The position numbers and the translations under genes are program-made. The notes beneath the pieces are model-generated. The model was given only the letters and a program-made list of their open reading frames with translations. It did not search any database and had not been told where the DNA came from. Below, piece after piece: positions 6,931-15,926 of a stretch of DNA of 64,000 nucleotides (position 1 is the first letter of the stretch; the number at the start of each line of letters is the position of its first letter). The DNA comes from Streptomyces caniscabiei (lineage in GTDB: Bacteria; Actinomycetota; Actinomycetes; Streptomycetales; Streptomycetaceae): the NCBI RefSeq assembly GCF_014930365.1, contig NZ_JABXWI010000011.1, positions 124,001 to 188,000 on the forward strand, given 5' to 3'.

Positions 6931-9599
6931 TTGGCCGTCTCGGCGACCAGGCGCTCGACCGCGTCCACGGCCTCGCCGACGGCGGCCGCGTTCTGGCCGC
7001 CGCCCTGGGCGACGTCCGGCTTGCCGCCACCGCCGCCGCCGAGCGTCTTGGCGGCCGTACGGACCAGGTCGCCGGCCTTCAGACCACGTTCACGGGCGGC
7101 CTCGTTGGTGGCGATGACCGTGAGCGGCTTGCCGTTCACGACGGTGAAGAGGGCGACGACGACGGCCCGGCCGCCCTGGATGCGTCCGCGCACGTCGAGG
7201 ACCAGCTTGCGCAGGTCGTCGGCGGTGGTGCCGTCCGGGACCTGACCGGTCACGAGAGCGACGCCGGACACGTCCTTGGCGGACTCGGCGAGACCACCGG
7301 CGGCCTGCAGCACCTTCTCCGCGCGGAACTTCTCGATCTCCTTCTCGGCGTCCTTCAGCTTGCCGAGCATGGCGGAGACCTTCTCCGGAAGCTCCTCCGG
7401 ACGGCCCTTGATCAGCTCCTGGAGCTGGGCGACGACCGTGTGCTCACGGGCGAGGAAGTTGTAGGCGTCGACACCGACGAGGGCTTCGATACGGCGCACA
7501 CCGGAGCCGATCGAGGACTCGCCGAGGAGCTTGACCAGGCCGAGCTGCGAGGTGTTGTGGACGTGCGTGCCGCCGCACAGCTCCTTGGAGAAGTCGCCGA
7601 TGGTGACGACGCGGACACGCTCGCCGTACTTCTCGCCGAACTCGGCGATGGCGCCCTGCTTCTTGGCCTCGTCGATGCCCATGACCTCGGCGTGGACGTC
7701 CAGGTCGCGGGCGAGCACCTCGTTGATCTTCTGCTCGACATCGGTCATCACGGCCGTCGGGACGGCGGACGGGGAGCCGAAGTCGAAGCGGAAGCGGCCG
7801 GGCTGGTTCTCGGAACCGGCCTGGGCGGCCGTCGGGCCGAGGGCGTCGCGCAGGGCCTGGTGGGTCAGGTGGGTGGCCGAGTGGGCGCGGGCGATGGCCG
7901 TACGGCGACGGCCGTCGATCGAGGCCTGGGCCTTGGCGCCGACGGTGACCTCGCCGACCTGGACGACGCCCTTGTGGACGTACACGCCCGGAACCGGCTT
8001 CTGGCAGTCACGGATCTCGATGACGGCACCGGAGTCGACCTTGATCCGGCCGGTGTCGCCGATCTGACCGCCGCCCTCGGCGTAGAACGGGGTGCGGTCG
8101 AGGACGATCTCGACCTCGTCGCCCTCGGTGGCGGCGGGCGAGGAGAGACCGTCGACCAGGATGCCGACGACCGTGGACTCGCCCTCGGTGTCCGAGTACC
8201 CGATGAACTCGGTCTCGCCGGCGGCGTCGGCGATCTCGCGGTAGGCGCCGAGGTCGGCGTGGCCGGTCTTCTTGGCGCGGGCGTCGGCCTTGGCGCGGTC
8301 CCGCTGCTCCTTCATCAGGCGGCGGAAGCCGTCCTCGTCCACGGACAGGCCCTGTTCGGCGGCCATCTCCAGGGTGAGGTCGATCGGGAAGCCCCAGGTG
8401 TCGTGGAGCAGGAAGGCCTTGTCGCCGGAGAGGACCTGGCCGCCGGCCTGCTTGGTCTCGGTGACGGCGGTGTCGAGAATGTTGGTGCCGCCCTTGAGGG
8501 CCTTGAGGAAGGCGGCCTCCTCGGCGAGGGCGACCGTCTCGATGCGCTTGCGGTCGGTGACGAGCTCCGGGTACTGCCGGCCCATCATGCCGATGACGAC
8601 GTCGATGAGGTCCTGGACGACCGGGCCGGTGGCGCCGAGCAGGCGCATGTTGCGGATGGCGCGGCGCATGATGCGGCGCAGGACGTAGCCACGGCCCTCG
8701 TTGCCGGGGGTGACGCCGTCGCCGATGAGCATCACGGCGGTGCGGATGTGGTCGGTGACCACGCGCAGGGAGACGTCGGAGGCGTGGGCGTCGCCGTAGC
8801 GGACGCCGGTCAGCTCGGTGGCCTTGTCGATGACGGCCATGGAGGTGTCGATCTCGTACATGTTCTGCACGCCCTGCAGAATCATGGCGAGACGCTCCAG
8901 GCCGAGGCCGGTGTCGATGTTCTTGCTGGGCAGCTCGCCGAGGATCTCGAAGTCCTCCTTGGAGGTGCCCTCGCCGCGCTCGTACTGCATGAAGACCAGG
9001 TTCCAGATCTCCACGTACCGCTCATCGTTGACGGCGGGGCCGCCCTCGACGCCGAACTCCGGGCCGCGGTCGTAGTTGATCTCGGAACACGGGCCGCACG
9101 GGCCGGGGACGCCCATGGACCAGTAGTTGTCCTTCTTGCCGAGGCGCTGGATGCGCTCCTTGGGCACGCCGACCTGCTCGTGCCAGATGCGCTCGGCCTC
9201 GTCGTCGTCCTTGTAGACGGTGATCCAGAGCTTCTCCGGCTCCAGGCCGTAACCACCCTTGTCCTGGGGGCTGGTGAGCAGCTCCCAGGCGTGCTGGATG
9301 GCGCCTTCCTTGAAGTAGTCACCGAAGGAGAAGTTGCCGCACATCTGGAAGAACGTGCCGTGCCGGGTGGTCTTGCCGACCTCTTCGATGTCCGGCGTAC
9401 GGACGCACTTCTGCACACTGGTGGCGCGGTCGAAGGAGGGCTTGACCTCACCCAGGAAGTACGGCTTGAAGGGGACCATTCCCGCGTTGACCAGGAGCAG
9501 AGTCGGGTCGTCCGCGATGAGCGACGCCGAAGGGACAACGGTGTGACCGCGCTCCTCGAAGAAGCTCAACCAGCGGCGACGAATCTCGGCCGACTCCAT
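6927..9599 (-). CDS. alaS: Alanyl-tRNA synthetase
   Basis: AlaRS charges tRNA-Ala and edits mischarged Ser and Gly. At 890 residues it is full length. It has the class II catalytic core (NAGMVPFKPYF, then TRHGTFFQMCGNFSFGDY), the tRNA-recognition domain, the editing domain with HSATHLTH and ELCGGTHVHNT zinc-binding motifs, and a C-terminal DHHA1 domain ending in a glycine-rich segment. The ATG overlaps the stop of the preceding small gene by one base (TGATG), and its stop overlaps ruvX. It is the main housekeeping gene of this operon. Confidence 0.98.
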   Translation of the reverse strand: MESAEIRRRWLSFFEERGHTVVPSASLIADDPTLLLVNAGMVPFKPYFLGEVKPSFDRATSVQKCVRTPDIEEVGKTTRHGTFFQMCGNFSFGDYFKEGAIQHAWELLTSPQDKGGYGLEPEKLWITVYKDDDEAERIWHEQVGVPKERIQRLGKKDNYWSMGVPGPCGPCSEINYDRGPEFGVEGGPAVNDERYVEIWNLVFMQYERGEGTSKEDFEILGELPSKNIDTGLGLERLAMILQGVQNMYEIDTSMAVIDKATELTGVRYGDAHASDVSLRVVTDHIRTAVMLIGDGVTPGNEGRGYVLRRIMRRAIRNMRLLGATGPVVQDLIDVVIGMMGRQYPELVTDRKRIETVALAEEAAFLKALKGGTNILDTAVTETKQAGGQVLSGDKAFLLHDTWGFPIDLTLEMAAEQGLSVDEDGFRRLMKEQRDRAKADARAKKTGHADLGAYREIADAAGETEFIGYSDTEGESTVVGILVDGLSSPAATEGDEVEIVLDRTPFYAEGGGQIGDTGRIKVDSGAVIEIRDCQKPVPGVYVHKGVVQVGEVTVGAKAQASIDGRRRTAIARAHSATHLTHQALRDALGPTAAQAGSENQPGRFRFDFGSPSAVPTAVMTDVEQKINEVLARDLDVHAEVMGIDEAKKQGAIAEFGEKYGERVRVVTIGDFSKELCGGTHVHNTSQLGLVKLLGESSIGSGVRRIEALVGVDAYNFLAREHTVVAQLQELIKGRPEELPEKVSAMLGKLKDAEKEIEKFRAEKVLQAAGGLAESAKDVSGVALVTGQVPDGTTADDLRKLVLDVRGRIQGGRAVVVALFTVVNGKPLTVIATNEAARERGLKAGDLVRTAAKTLGGGGGGKPDVAQGGGQNAAAVGEAVDAVERLVAETAK

Positions 9600-9973
9600 C
9601 AGTGGTCCTCATTCCGGTTGTACGGGTACGACGAGTTGTCCGCGTACCTCGAATTCCTGCTGTACTTCTGGGTGTTGCTGCTCTCGATGGCGACGACGCG
9701 CCGGGGGGCCGGGAGTTCCGGAAGGTGATCGGGGTCGGCCTCGATACCGAGGGCCTCGCCCAACTCGGCCTCCCGCTGGGCCATGTTGTCGCGGACGTCG
9801 AGCGCGAAGCCGACGGCCCGGTCCTTGATCCGATGGCCCGCCTCGACCGCCTTGTTCGCCGCCTGGGCGGCGAGGTGCTCGGGGGTGAGCTGCTTCAGTG
9901 TGCGGTTGACCTTGGTGGTGGCCCACACACCGGCGGCGACCCCTGTGGTGAACCAGAACGTACGACGGAACAT
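9599..9973 (-). CDS. Small conserved actinobacterial protein (DUF6167-like)
   Basis: The 124-residue product begins MFRRTFWFTTGVAAGVWAT, a short hydrophobic N-terminal segment that may anchor it in the membrane. Next comes a helical charged region (LTPEHLAAQAANKAVEAGHRI), and the tail is rich in Asn, Ser and Tyr. An upstream in-frame start would add 11 residues, but this ATG gives the hydrophobic N-terminus seen in streptomycete homologues. It lies 7 nt after the DUF948 gene and overlaps alaS by one base. I recall the family being labelled DUF6167 next to alaS in streptomycetes. The function is unknown. Confidence 0.85.
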   Translation of the reverse strand: MFRRTFWFTTGVAAGVWATTKVNRTLKQLTPEHLAAQAANKAVEAGHRIKDRAVGFALDVRDNMAQREAELGEALGIEADPDHLPELPAPRRVVAIESSNTQKYSRNSRYADNSSYPYNRNEDH

Positions 9974-9980
9974 CGCTCGG

Positions 9981-10436
9981 TCAGTCCTTCTTTCCACGGG
10001 TGCCACGCCTGCTCCGGCGCGTGCCCGGCACGGTACGCCCCACGATCACCGTACGACGCGGCTCCTTGGTGGGCTCGCCCTCCCGGCGGCCGCCCATGGC
10101 CCGGCGCACGCCGTAGCCGAAGGCGGCGACCTTGACGAGGGGGCCGCCGAAGGTGGACGCGACGGTCGTGGAGAGCGCCGAGGCGTTCGACGTGACCTCC
10201 TGGACGTCGGACGCGATGGCGTCGACCCGCTCGATCTGGGTCTGCGCGGAGCGGACCGCGGTGGACGCGTCGGCGAGGAGGGGGACGGCCTGGTCGGTCA
10301 CGTCCGCGACGAGCTTGGTGGTCGCCTTGAGCGTCTGGGCCAGCCTCGCCAGCGCGACGGCGAGGAAGGAGACCAGGATCGCCCAGAAGACGGCCACCAG
10401 GATCCCGGCCACCTCTCCACCGGACACTGTCTGCAC
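9981..10436 (-). CDS. DUF948 family membrane protein
   Basis: The 151-residue protein has one N-terminal membrane helix (about residues 7-29, VAGILVAVFWAILVSFLAVA), then a long amphipathic coiled-coil-like region (TLKATTKLVADVTDQAVPLL onward) and a strongly basic tail ending RRSRRGTRGKKD. This layout fits the DUF948 family of general stress-like membrane proteins. The GTG at 10436 has AGGGAG only 3 nt upstream, while a GTG four codons later has 12 nt spacing, so the start is uncertain by a few residues. It is the first gene of the alaS operon. The function is unknown. Confidence 0.85.
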   Translation of the reverse strand: MQTVSGGEVAGILVAVFWAILVSFLAVALARLAQTLKATTKLVADVTDQAVPLLADASTAVRSAQTQIERVDAIASDVQEVTSNASALSTTVASTFGGPLVKVAAFGYGVRRAMGGRREGEPTKEPRRTVIVGRTVPGTRRSRRGTRGKKD

Positions 10437-10478
10437 CCGCTCCCTGGAACATGCCTGAACGTCGAAAGTCGTGTCCCG

Positions 10479-10507
10479 AGCCTATCGCGCCGCAGCGATC
10501 GCTCAGT
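10479..10507 (-). promoter_or_regulatory. Candidate promoter of the alaS operon
   Basis: On the minus strand a TAGGCT -10-like box (10479-10484) lies 17 bp from a weak ACTGAG -35-like box (10502-10507), about 43 nt before the DUF948 start and just after the rpsD terminator. The -10 box fits TAnnnT; the -35 box is poor. Confidence 0.35.
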
Positions 10508-10534
10508 ACCGCATTAATGCCTACCGCACCAAGA

Positions 10535-10586
10535 CGTCAGCCCGTCGTTCCCCCGCCTCGGAAGGCGGGGGAACGACGGGCTGACG
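10535..10586 (-). terminator. rpsD terminator, 24-bp perfect stem
   Basis: Positions 10535-10558 and 10563-10586 are exact reverse complements around a 4-nt CGGA loop. The hairpin lies 36 nt downstream of the rpsD stop. There is no U-run, as is usual in streptomycetes, but the stem is long enough to act as a strong terminator or 3' stability element. It also separates rpsD from the alaS operon. Confidence 0.9.
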
Positions 10587-10621
10587 CTCGGTGCGTGGGT
10601 CCTACGTCCGTCGAAAGAGGA

Positions 10622-11236
10622 TCAACGGGCGTAGTACTCGACGACGAGCTGCTCGTCGCAGATGACCGGGATCTCCTTGCGGTTCGGGTCGCGGTCCAGG
10701 CGGAAGGCCAGGGCCTTCAGGTTCACCTGGAGGTAGCGCGGGGTCTCGCCGTCGGCGGCGAAGCCACCCTCGCGGGCGACCTCGAACAGCGGCTTCTGAC
10801 GGCTGCGCTCACGGACCATGACGACGTCGTCCGGCTTGACGCGGAAGGACGGCTTGTCGACCTTGTGGCCGTTGACCTCGATGTGGCCGTGGACGACCAT
10901 CTGGCGGGCCTGGTAGATCGTGCGGGCGATGCCCGAACGCAGGACCAGCGCGTCGAGACGGCGCTCGAGCTCGATGATCAGGGCCTCACCGGTCTTGCCC
11001 TGGACCTTGGAGGCACGCTCGTAGGCGCGGACGAGCTGGCGCTCGGACACGTCGTACTGCGCGCGCAGACGCTGCTTCTCGAGCAGACGGACCTTGTAGT
11101 CCGAGTTCTGCTTGCGGCCGCGGCCGTGCTCGCCCGGCGGGTAGGGGCGGGCCTCGAAGTACTTGACGGCCTTCGGGGTCAGCGCGATGCCGAGGGCACG
11201 CGACTTCTTGACCTTGGGGCGGGACTGGTTCGCCAC
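10622..11236 (-). CDS. rpsD: 30S ribosomal protein S4
   Basis: S4 is a primary 16S rRNA-binding protein of the 30S subunit. The 204-residue product has the basic N-terminal domain (RPKVKKSRALGIALTPKAVK) and an S4 RNA-binding motif (RLDALVLRSGIARTIYQARQ onward). It lacks the N-terminal zinc-binding cysteines of many S4 proteins, as in the Cys-minus form common in streptomycetes. It starts with GTG at 11236 and has only a weak ribosome binding site. The gene stands alone rather than in an rpsM-rpsK-rpsD-rpoA operon, which is the streptomycete arrangement. Confidence 0.97.
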   Translation of the reverse strand: MANQSRPKVKKSRALGIALTPKAVKYFEARPYPPGEHGRGRKQNSDYKVRLLEKQRLRAQYDVSERQLVRAYERASKVQGKTGEALIIELERRLDALVLRSGIARTIYQARQMVVHGHIEVNGHKVDKPSFRVKPDDVVMVRERSRQKPLFEVAREGGFAADGETPRYLQVNLKALAFRLDRDPNRKEIPVICDEQLVVEYYAR

Positions 11237-11531
11237 GATCTCTCATTTCTGGGTGTTCGGCTTGTCAGGGTTGAGGGAGGTCGCATCCGCAGCCGGGGAA
11301 ACCCGCCGACTCCGCTAGGGACCCGATGGGCAGCCGCTCCCTGGTCTGGGCACATACGTGCAGCACGCGAGTGGCCCACCGACCGGTCCCGTCGTACGAC
11401 GGATGGTGGTGGGCTGCCCGCGACACCATTCGAACGGTGCGCGACGCTCCTGGAACCCCCGGAGGGGTTCCGGCTGACCGTCCCGTTCTGACTGCACGGG
11501 ACACAGCACTTCGACCGAGTCTACAGGCTGC
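11237..11531. other. Intergenic region between rarA and rpsD
   Basis: This stretch of about 295 bp carries no convincing gene. It should hold the rarA terminator (hairpin at 11452-11471) and the rpsD promoter and leader. A TAGACT -10-like box on the minus strand (11518-11523) has no good -35 partner; if used, the rpsD leader would be about 280 nt long and would include the hairpin. Confidence 0.6.
11452..11471 (-). terminator. Hairpin downstream of rarA
   Basis: An 8-bp stem (GGAACCCC/GGGGTTCC) with a 4-nt loop lies 61 nt after the rarA stop. It is most simply a rarA terminator. If rpsD is transcribed from further upstream it would instead be a leader structure. Confidence 0.55.
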
Positions 11532-12887
11532 TCAGGACCGCTTACGACCGAGGCGCTGACGGGTCCACTCCACCGCGTCGGCGTACCGCGCCTCGGCGCC
11601 GTGGCGGGTGGGGGTGTAGTACTCCCGGTCCTTGAGCTCCTCCGGTGCGTACTGCTGGGCCGCGATCCCTTCGGGCAGGTCGTGCGGGTAGACGTACCCC
11701 TGTGCGTGACCGAGCTTGGCCGCGCCCTTGTAGTGCCCGTCTCTCAGGTGCGTCGGCACGGGTCCCGCGTGTCCCTTGCGCACGTCCTCCATGGCGGCGC
11801 CGATGGCCGTCGTCGCGGCGTTCGACTTGGGCGCCAGGGCGAGGGCGATGGTGGCGTGGCTGAGGGTGAGGGCCGCCTCGGGGAAGCCGATCATGGCGAC
11901 GGCCTGGGCGGCGGCCACGGCTATCGGCAGGGCGTTCGGATCGGCCAGTCCGATGTCCTCGCTGGCGGAGATCATCAGGCGGCGGGCGATGAACCGGGGA
12001 TCCTCGCCGGCCTCGATCATCCGCGCCAGGTAGTGCAGCGCGGCGTCCACGTCCGACCCGCGGATGGACTTGATCAGAGCGCTGGCCACGTCGTAGTGCT
12101 GGTCGCCGTCGCGGTCGTACTTGACGGCGGCGCGGTCGACGGTCTCCTCCAGTGTCTGGAGACCGATCTCGTCCTCTCCCTTGTCGAGGGCGGCGCCGGC
12201 CGCTGCCTCCAGCGCGGTCAGGGCCCGGCGGGCGTCGCCCCCGGCGATCCGCAGGAGGTGCGCCTCGGTGTCCTCGGGGAGGGTGACGGCGCCCTTCAGG
12301 CCGCGCTCGTCGGTGAGAGCGCGCTTGAGCAGGCCGCGCAGGTCGTCGTCGGTGAGCGGTTCGAGGGTGAGGAGGAGGGAGCGGGAGAGGAGCGGGGAGA
12401 TCACCGAGAAGTACGGGTTCTCCGTGGTGGCCGCGATGAGGGTGACCCAGCGGTTCTCGACGGCCGGGAGGAGGGAGTCCTGCTGGGCCTTGCTGAAGCG
12501 GTGGATCTCGTCGAGGAAGAGGACGGTCTCCTTGCCGAAGCCGCCGGTGGCGCGGCGGGCGCCCTCGATGACCGCGCGGACCTCCTTGACCCCGGCGGTG
12601 ATCGCGGACAGTTCCACGAACCGCTTGTTGGTGGCCTTGGAGACGACGTACGCCAGGGTCGTCTTGCCGGTGCCGGGCGGGCCCCAGAGGATCACCGAGG
12701 AGGGTCCGGCGGGGCCGCCGCCGGACTCGCCGACCAGTCTGCGCAGCGGCGAGCCGGGCTTCAGCAGATGCTGCTGGCCCACGACCTCGTCCAGGGTGCG
12801 CGGACGCATCCGTACGGCCAGGGGGCTGGCGGCCGGGTCCTTCTCCTGGCGCTCTTCGGCGGCTGCGGTGAACAGATCGGGCTCCAC
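11532..12887 (-). CDS. rarA: Replication-associated recombination protein A (AAA+ ATPase)
   Basis: RarA (MgsA) is a clamp-loader-like ATPase that acts at stalled replication forks. The 451-residue product has Walker A GPPGTGKTTLAY, Walker B LFLDEIHRFSKAQQD, sensor AATTENP and the RarA C-terminal tetramerisation domain (SEDIGLADPNALPIAVAAAQ, then HLRDGHYKGAAKLGHAQGYVYPHD). The length matches the family. It stands between rpsD and a VKOR-family gene on the same strand. Confidence 0.95.
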   Translation of the reverse strand: MEPDLFTAAAEERQEKDPAASPLAVRMRPRTLDEVVGQQHLLKPGSPLRRLVGESGGGPAGPSSVILWGPPGTGKTTLAYVVSKATNKRFVELSAITAGVKEVRAVIEGARRATGGFGKETVLFLDEIHRFSKAQQDSLLPAVENRWVTLIAATTENPYFSVISPLLSRSLLLTLEPLTDDDLRGLLKRALTDERGLKGAVTLPEDTEAHLLRIAGGDARRALTALEAAAGAALDKGEDEIGLQTLEETVDRAAVKYDRDGDQHYDVASALIKSIRGSDVDAALHYLARMIEAGEDPRFIARRLMISASEDIGLADPNALPIAVAAAQAVAMIGFPEAALTLSHATIALALAPKSNAATTAIGAAMEDVRKGHAGPVPTHLRDGHYKGAAKLGHAQGYVYPHDLPEGIAAQQYAPEELKDREYYTPTRHGAEARYADAVEWTRQRLGRKRS

Positions 12888-12927
12888 ACCGAAAACCCTA
12901 TGTCACGCCACCGACAGTCCGTCCGGG

Positions 12928-12963
12928 GCCGCCTGGGCCGCCTGGGCCGCCTGGGCCGCCGGG
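12928..12963. repeat. 9-bp tandem repeat, about four copies
   Basis: The unit GCCGCCTGG occurs three times in a row, followed by one degenerate copy, in the 90-bp gap between the VKOR-family gene and rarA. It lies just upstream of rarA and may be a slippage-prone locus. Confidence 0.8.
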
Positions 12964-12977
12964 AGGCCGTGGACCCG

Positions 12978-13616
12978 TCAGCTGGTCCAGAAGTCCCACC
13001 AGCGGGTCAGGATCAGCATGCCGATGATGCCGATGTGCATCACGGGCAGGACCCAGGTGAACTCGCCGAAGAAGCTCTTCAGCCAGCCGGGCGCCGGCAG
13101 GAAGCCGTTGCGGATGTTGGAGGAGGTGACGTACCAGAACATCAGGATGGTGGCGACCCAGGCCAGGCAGCACCACAGGCAGAGCGAGTTGATGTTGTAG
13201 AGCGACTGGTACTGGAGCCAGGTCACGAAGCCGACCCCGAAGAGGGTGCCGGCGTTGAAGGTGAGCCAGTACCAGCGCGGGTAGGTCGCGCGGGCGAGCA
13301 GGCTGATGCCGACGCAGATCACGATGCCGTAGGCGACGAGGCCGAGCATCGGGTTGGGGAACCCGAAGACGGAGGCCTGGTCGCTCTTCATGATGTTGCC
13401 GCAGGAGACGACCGGGTTGAGGCTGCACCCGGGGGTGAAGTTCGGGTCCTCCAGCAGCTTGAACTTGTCGAGCGTGATGACCCAGGAGGCGAGCAGCCCG
13501 GCCGCGCCGGTGATCAGCAGCAGGATCGCGAAGGCACGGCTGCCGCCCACCGTGCGCGGGGCCTCGCCGTGTTCCCGGTCGGTGGTCGGGACGTCCCTGA
13601 CTGTCGTCTTGCTCAT
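12978..13616 (-). CDS. Vitamin K epoxide reductase family membrane protein
   Basis: Bacterial VKOR homologues reoxidise DsbA-like proteins and so drive disulfide formation outside the membrane, using quinone. The 212-residue product has about five membrane helices. Its catalytic features are a Cys pair in SLCLWCCLAW (CLWC, the CXXC facing quinone) and the loop cysteines in PGCSLNPVVSCGN. The start MSKTTVRD at 13616 is chosen because it gives the usual short cytoplasmic N-terminus; an upstream in-frame start would add 29 unlikely residues, and no ribosome binding site is strong here. No dedicated DsbA gene is adjacent; the DsbA-like gene at 58.4 kb has no signal peptide. Confidence 0.9.
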   Translation of the reverse strand: MSKTTVRDVPTTDREHGEAPRTVGGSRAFAILLLITGAAGLLASWVITLDKFKLLEDPNFTPGCSLNPVVSCGNIMKSDQASVFGFPNPMLGLVAYGIVICVGISLLARATYPRWYWLTFNAGTLFGVGFVTWLQYQSLYNINSLCLWCCLAWVATILMFWYVTSSNIRNGFLPAPGWLKSFFGEFTWVLPVMHIGIIGMLILTRWWDFWTS

Positions 13617-13763
13617 CACGTCGATTCCGTCGATTCCGTAGCGTCGAAGGGGCCGCTGGGGCACGGTCATTGTGCCGTACACCCTCGCGCCCGGACCGTT
13701 CACTGGACGTAAAAGTCGCCCCCGCCACCCGTAACGGGCGACGAGGGCGACAACGGTTCGAAC

Positions 13764-15026
13764 TCAGCCCAGCCGGGCTTCCAGCTCCGCCACGATCTCG
13801 TTCACGCCGACGGCGACCTGCTCGCCGGACTCCATGTCCTTGAGCTGGACGATGCCCTCGGCGAGGTCGCGCTCGCCGGCCACGATCGTGTACCGCGCGC
13901 CGCTGCGGTTGGCGTTCTTCATCGCGCCCTTCAGGCCCTTGCCGCCGTAGGCGAAGTCGGCCGCGATGCCGACCTTGCGCAGCTCGGTGACCTTCGCGAA
14001 CAGCAGCCGGCGGGCCTCGTCGCCGAGCGGGACGGCGAAGACGCTGGTGGCGGCGGGGAGTTCGAGCTCGACGCCCTCCGCCTCCAGGGCGAGAACCGTG
14101 CGGTCGACGCCGAGCGCCCAGCCGACCGAGGGCAGCGCGGGGCCGCCGATCATCTCGGAGAGACCGTCGTAGCGGCCGCCGCCGCCCACCGCGGACTGCG
14201 AGCCGAGGCCGTCGTGGACGAACTCGAAGGTCGTACGGGTGTAGTAGTCCAGGCCGCGGACCAGCTTGAGGTCGTCCTCGAAGGCGACGCCCGCCGCCGT
14301 GATCAGGGCGCGCACCTCCTCGTGGTACGCCTTGCAGGCGTCGCAGAGGTAGTCGCGAAGCAGCGGGGCGTCACCGAGCTGCTTCTGCACCGACTCGCGC
14401 TTGTCGTCGAGGACGCGCAGCGGGTTGATCTCCGCGCGGCGCAGCGTGTCCTCGTCGAGGTCCAGGCCGCGCAGGAACTCCTGGAGCGCGGCGCGGTAGA
14501 CGGGACGGCACTCCTTGTCGCCGAGGCTGTTGAGCAGGATGCGGAAGTTCCTGAGGCCCAGCGAGCGGTACGCCTGGTCGGCCAGGATGATCAACTCGGC
14601 GTCCAGGGCCGGGTCCTCGGCACCGATCGCCTCGGCACCGACCTGGGAGAAGTGGCGGTAGCGGCCCTTCTGGGGGCGCTCGTAGCGGTAGTACGAGCCG
14701 GAGTACCAGAGCTTGACCGGGAGGTTGCCGGCCTTGTGGAGGTTGGCCTCCAGTGCGGCGCGCAGCACGGACGCGGTGCCCTCGGGGCGCAGGGCGAGCC
14801 TGGTGCCGCCCTTGGTCTCGAAGGCGTACATCTCCTTGGTCACGATGTCGGTGGACTCACCGACACCGCGGGCGAACAGCTCGACGTTCTCGAAGCCGGG
14901 CGTCTCGATGTAGCCGTAGCCGGAGTCGCGCAGCGGGGCGGCGATGGCCTCGCGGACGGCCAGGTACTTGGCGCTGTCCGGGGGCAGCAGGTCGTACGTG
15001 CCCTTGGGTGCCTGAAAGGTGCTCAC
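13764..15026 (-). CDS. hisS: Histidyl-tRNA synthetase
   Basis: HisRS charges tRNA-His. The 420-residue class II enzyme has motif 2 (LRPEGTASVLRA), the histidine-specific motif LVRGLDYYTRTTFEF, motif 3 (GGGGRYDGL then GWALGVDR) and a C-terminal anticodon-binding domain. It starts at ATG 15026, 13 nt after the MBL hydrolase gene, so the two are probably co-transcribed, as in S. coelicolor. Confidence 0.97.
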   Translation of the reverse strand: MSTFQAPKGTYDLLPPDSAKYLAVREAIAAPLRDSGYGYIETPGFENVELFARGVGESTDIVTKEMYAFETKGGTRLALRPEGTASVLRAALEANLHKAGNLPVKLWYSGSYYRYERPQKGRYRHFSQVGAEAIGAEDPALDAELIILADQAYRSLGLRNFRILLNSLGDKECRPVYRAALQEFLRGLDLDEDTLRRAEINPLRVLDDKRESVQKQLGDAPLLRDYLCDACKAYHEEVRALITAAGVAFEDDLKLVRGLDYYTRTTFEFVHDGLGSQSAVGGGGRYDGLSEMIGGPALPSVGWALGVDRTVLALEAEGVELELPAATSVFAVPLGDEARRLLFAKVTELRKVGIAADFAYGGKGLKGAMKNANRSGARYTIVAGERDLAEGIVQLKDMESGEQVAVGVNEIVAELEARLG

Positions 15027-15039
15027 GGAAGGTCTCTCG

Positions 15040-15756
15040 TCACATTCCTCGTCGGGGAGGGGTCGTCGGACCCGCTCCCTGGCCGTCGGCGGCCACCTGC
15101 CGCAGATACGGGTTGGTGGCGCGCTCCTGGCCGATGGTGGTCTGGGGGCCGTGGCCGGACAGCACCACGGTCGAGTCGTCGAGCGGCAGGCACACGCGGG
15201 CCAGCGAGTCGAGCATCTCGGCCATGTCGCCGCCGGGCAGGTCGGTGCGTCCGATGGAGCCGGCGAACAGCAGATCCCCGGAGAAGAACACGGAGGGGAT
15301 CTCCGTGTTCTCGGGCATCCGGAAGGTCACCGACCCCTTGGTATGGCCGGGCGCGTGCGAGACGGCCAGCTCCAGACCGGCCAGCTCCAGCTTCGCGCCG
15401 TCGGTCAGCTCCTTGACGTCACCGGGCTCCCCCACGGTCAGCTCGCCCATGAGCGGCATGCCGATGGAACGGCCGAGCGCCTTCTCGGGGTCGCTCATCA
15501 TGTACCGGTCCTCGGGGTGGATCCACGCCGGAACGTCGTGCGCGCCGCACACGGGGACGACCGAGGCCACATGGTCGATGTGGCCGTGGGTGAGGACGAC
15601 GGCGACGGGCTTGAGGCGATGCTTCTTCAGCGTCTCCTCGACTCCCTCGGTGGCCTGGTGGCCCGGGTCGATGATCACGCACTCCTCACCGGCGGCGGGG
15701 GCGACCAGATAACAGTTGGTCCCCCAGGCCCCGGCGGGGAACCCGGCAATGAGCAC
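15040..15756 (-). CDS. MBL-fold metallo-hydrolase (glyoxalase II-like)
   Basis: The 238-residue protein has the metallo-beta-lactamase metal motif THGHIDHVAS, the second metal-ligand region SHAPGHTKGS, the bridging Asp in FFSGDLLFAGSIGR and the final His in LSGHGPQTT. These match the glyoxalase II-like branch. It is the first gene of a unit with hisS and is divergent from the cyclophilin gene. The substrate is not identifiable; hydrolysis of a thioester such as S-lactoylglutathione is unlikely as such because streptomycetes use mycothiol rather than glutathione. Confidence 0.9.
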   Translation of the reverse strand: MLIAGFPAGAWGTNCYLVAPAAGEECVIIDPGHQATEGVEETLKKHRLKPVAVVLTHGHIDHVASVVPVCGAHDVPAWIHPEDRYMMSDPEKALGRSIGMPLMGELTVGEPGDVKELTDGAKLELAGLELAVSHAPGHTKGSVTFRMPENTEIPSVFFSGDLLFAGSIGRTDLPGGDMAEMLDSLARVCLPLDDSTVVLSGHGPQTTIGQERATNPYLRQVAADGQGAGPTTPPRRGM

Positions 15757-15926
15757 GATCGTCCTTCTTGTGGCGTACGAGGGTGGTGGGTTGCTGTGGC
15801 TCAGAGCCTACCGGCGCTGCCGTTTCCTCAGCGAACCCATATACGGTACGGGTCACACGCAATCAGTCCACTCAACGGACGCGCGACGCACCCGTCGACG
15901 TACGAGACGCATGAGGAGAGAACCCC

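Noticed and set aside
7440..9728. Long open frame opposite alaS
   Set aside because: Same artefact; alaS is intact on the minus strand.
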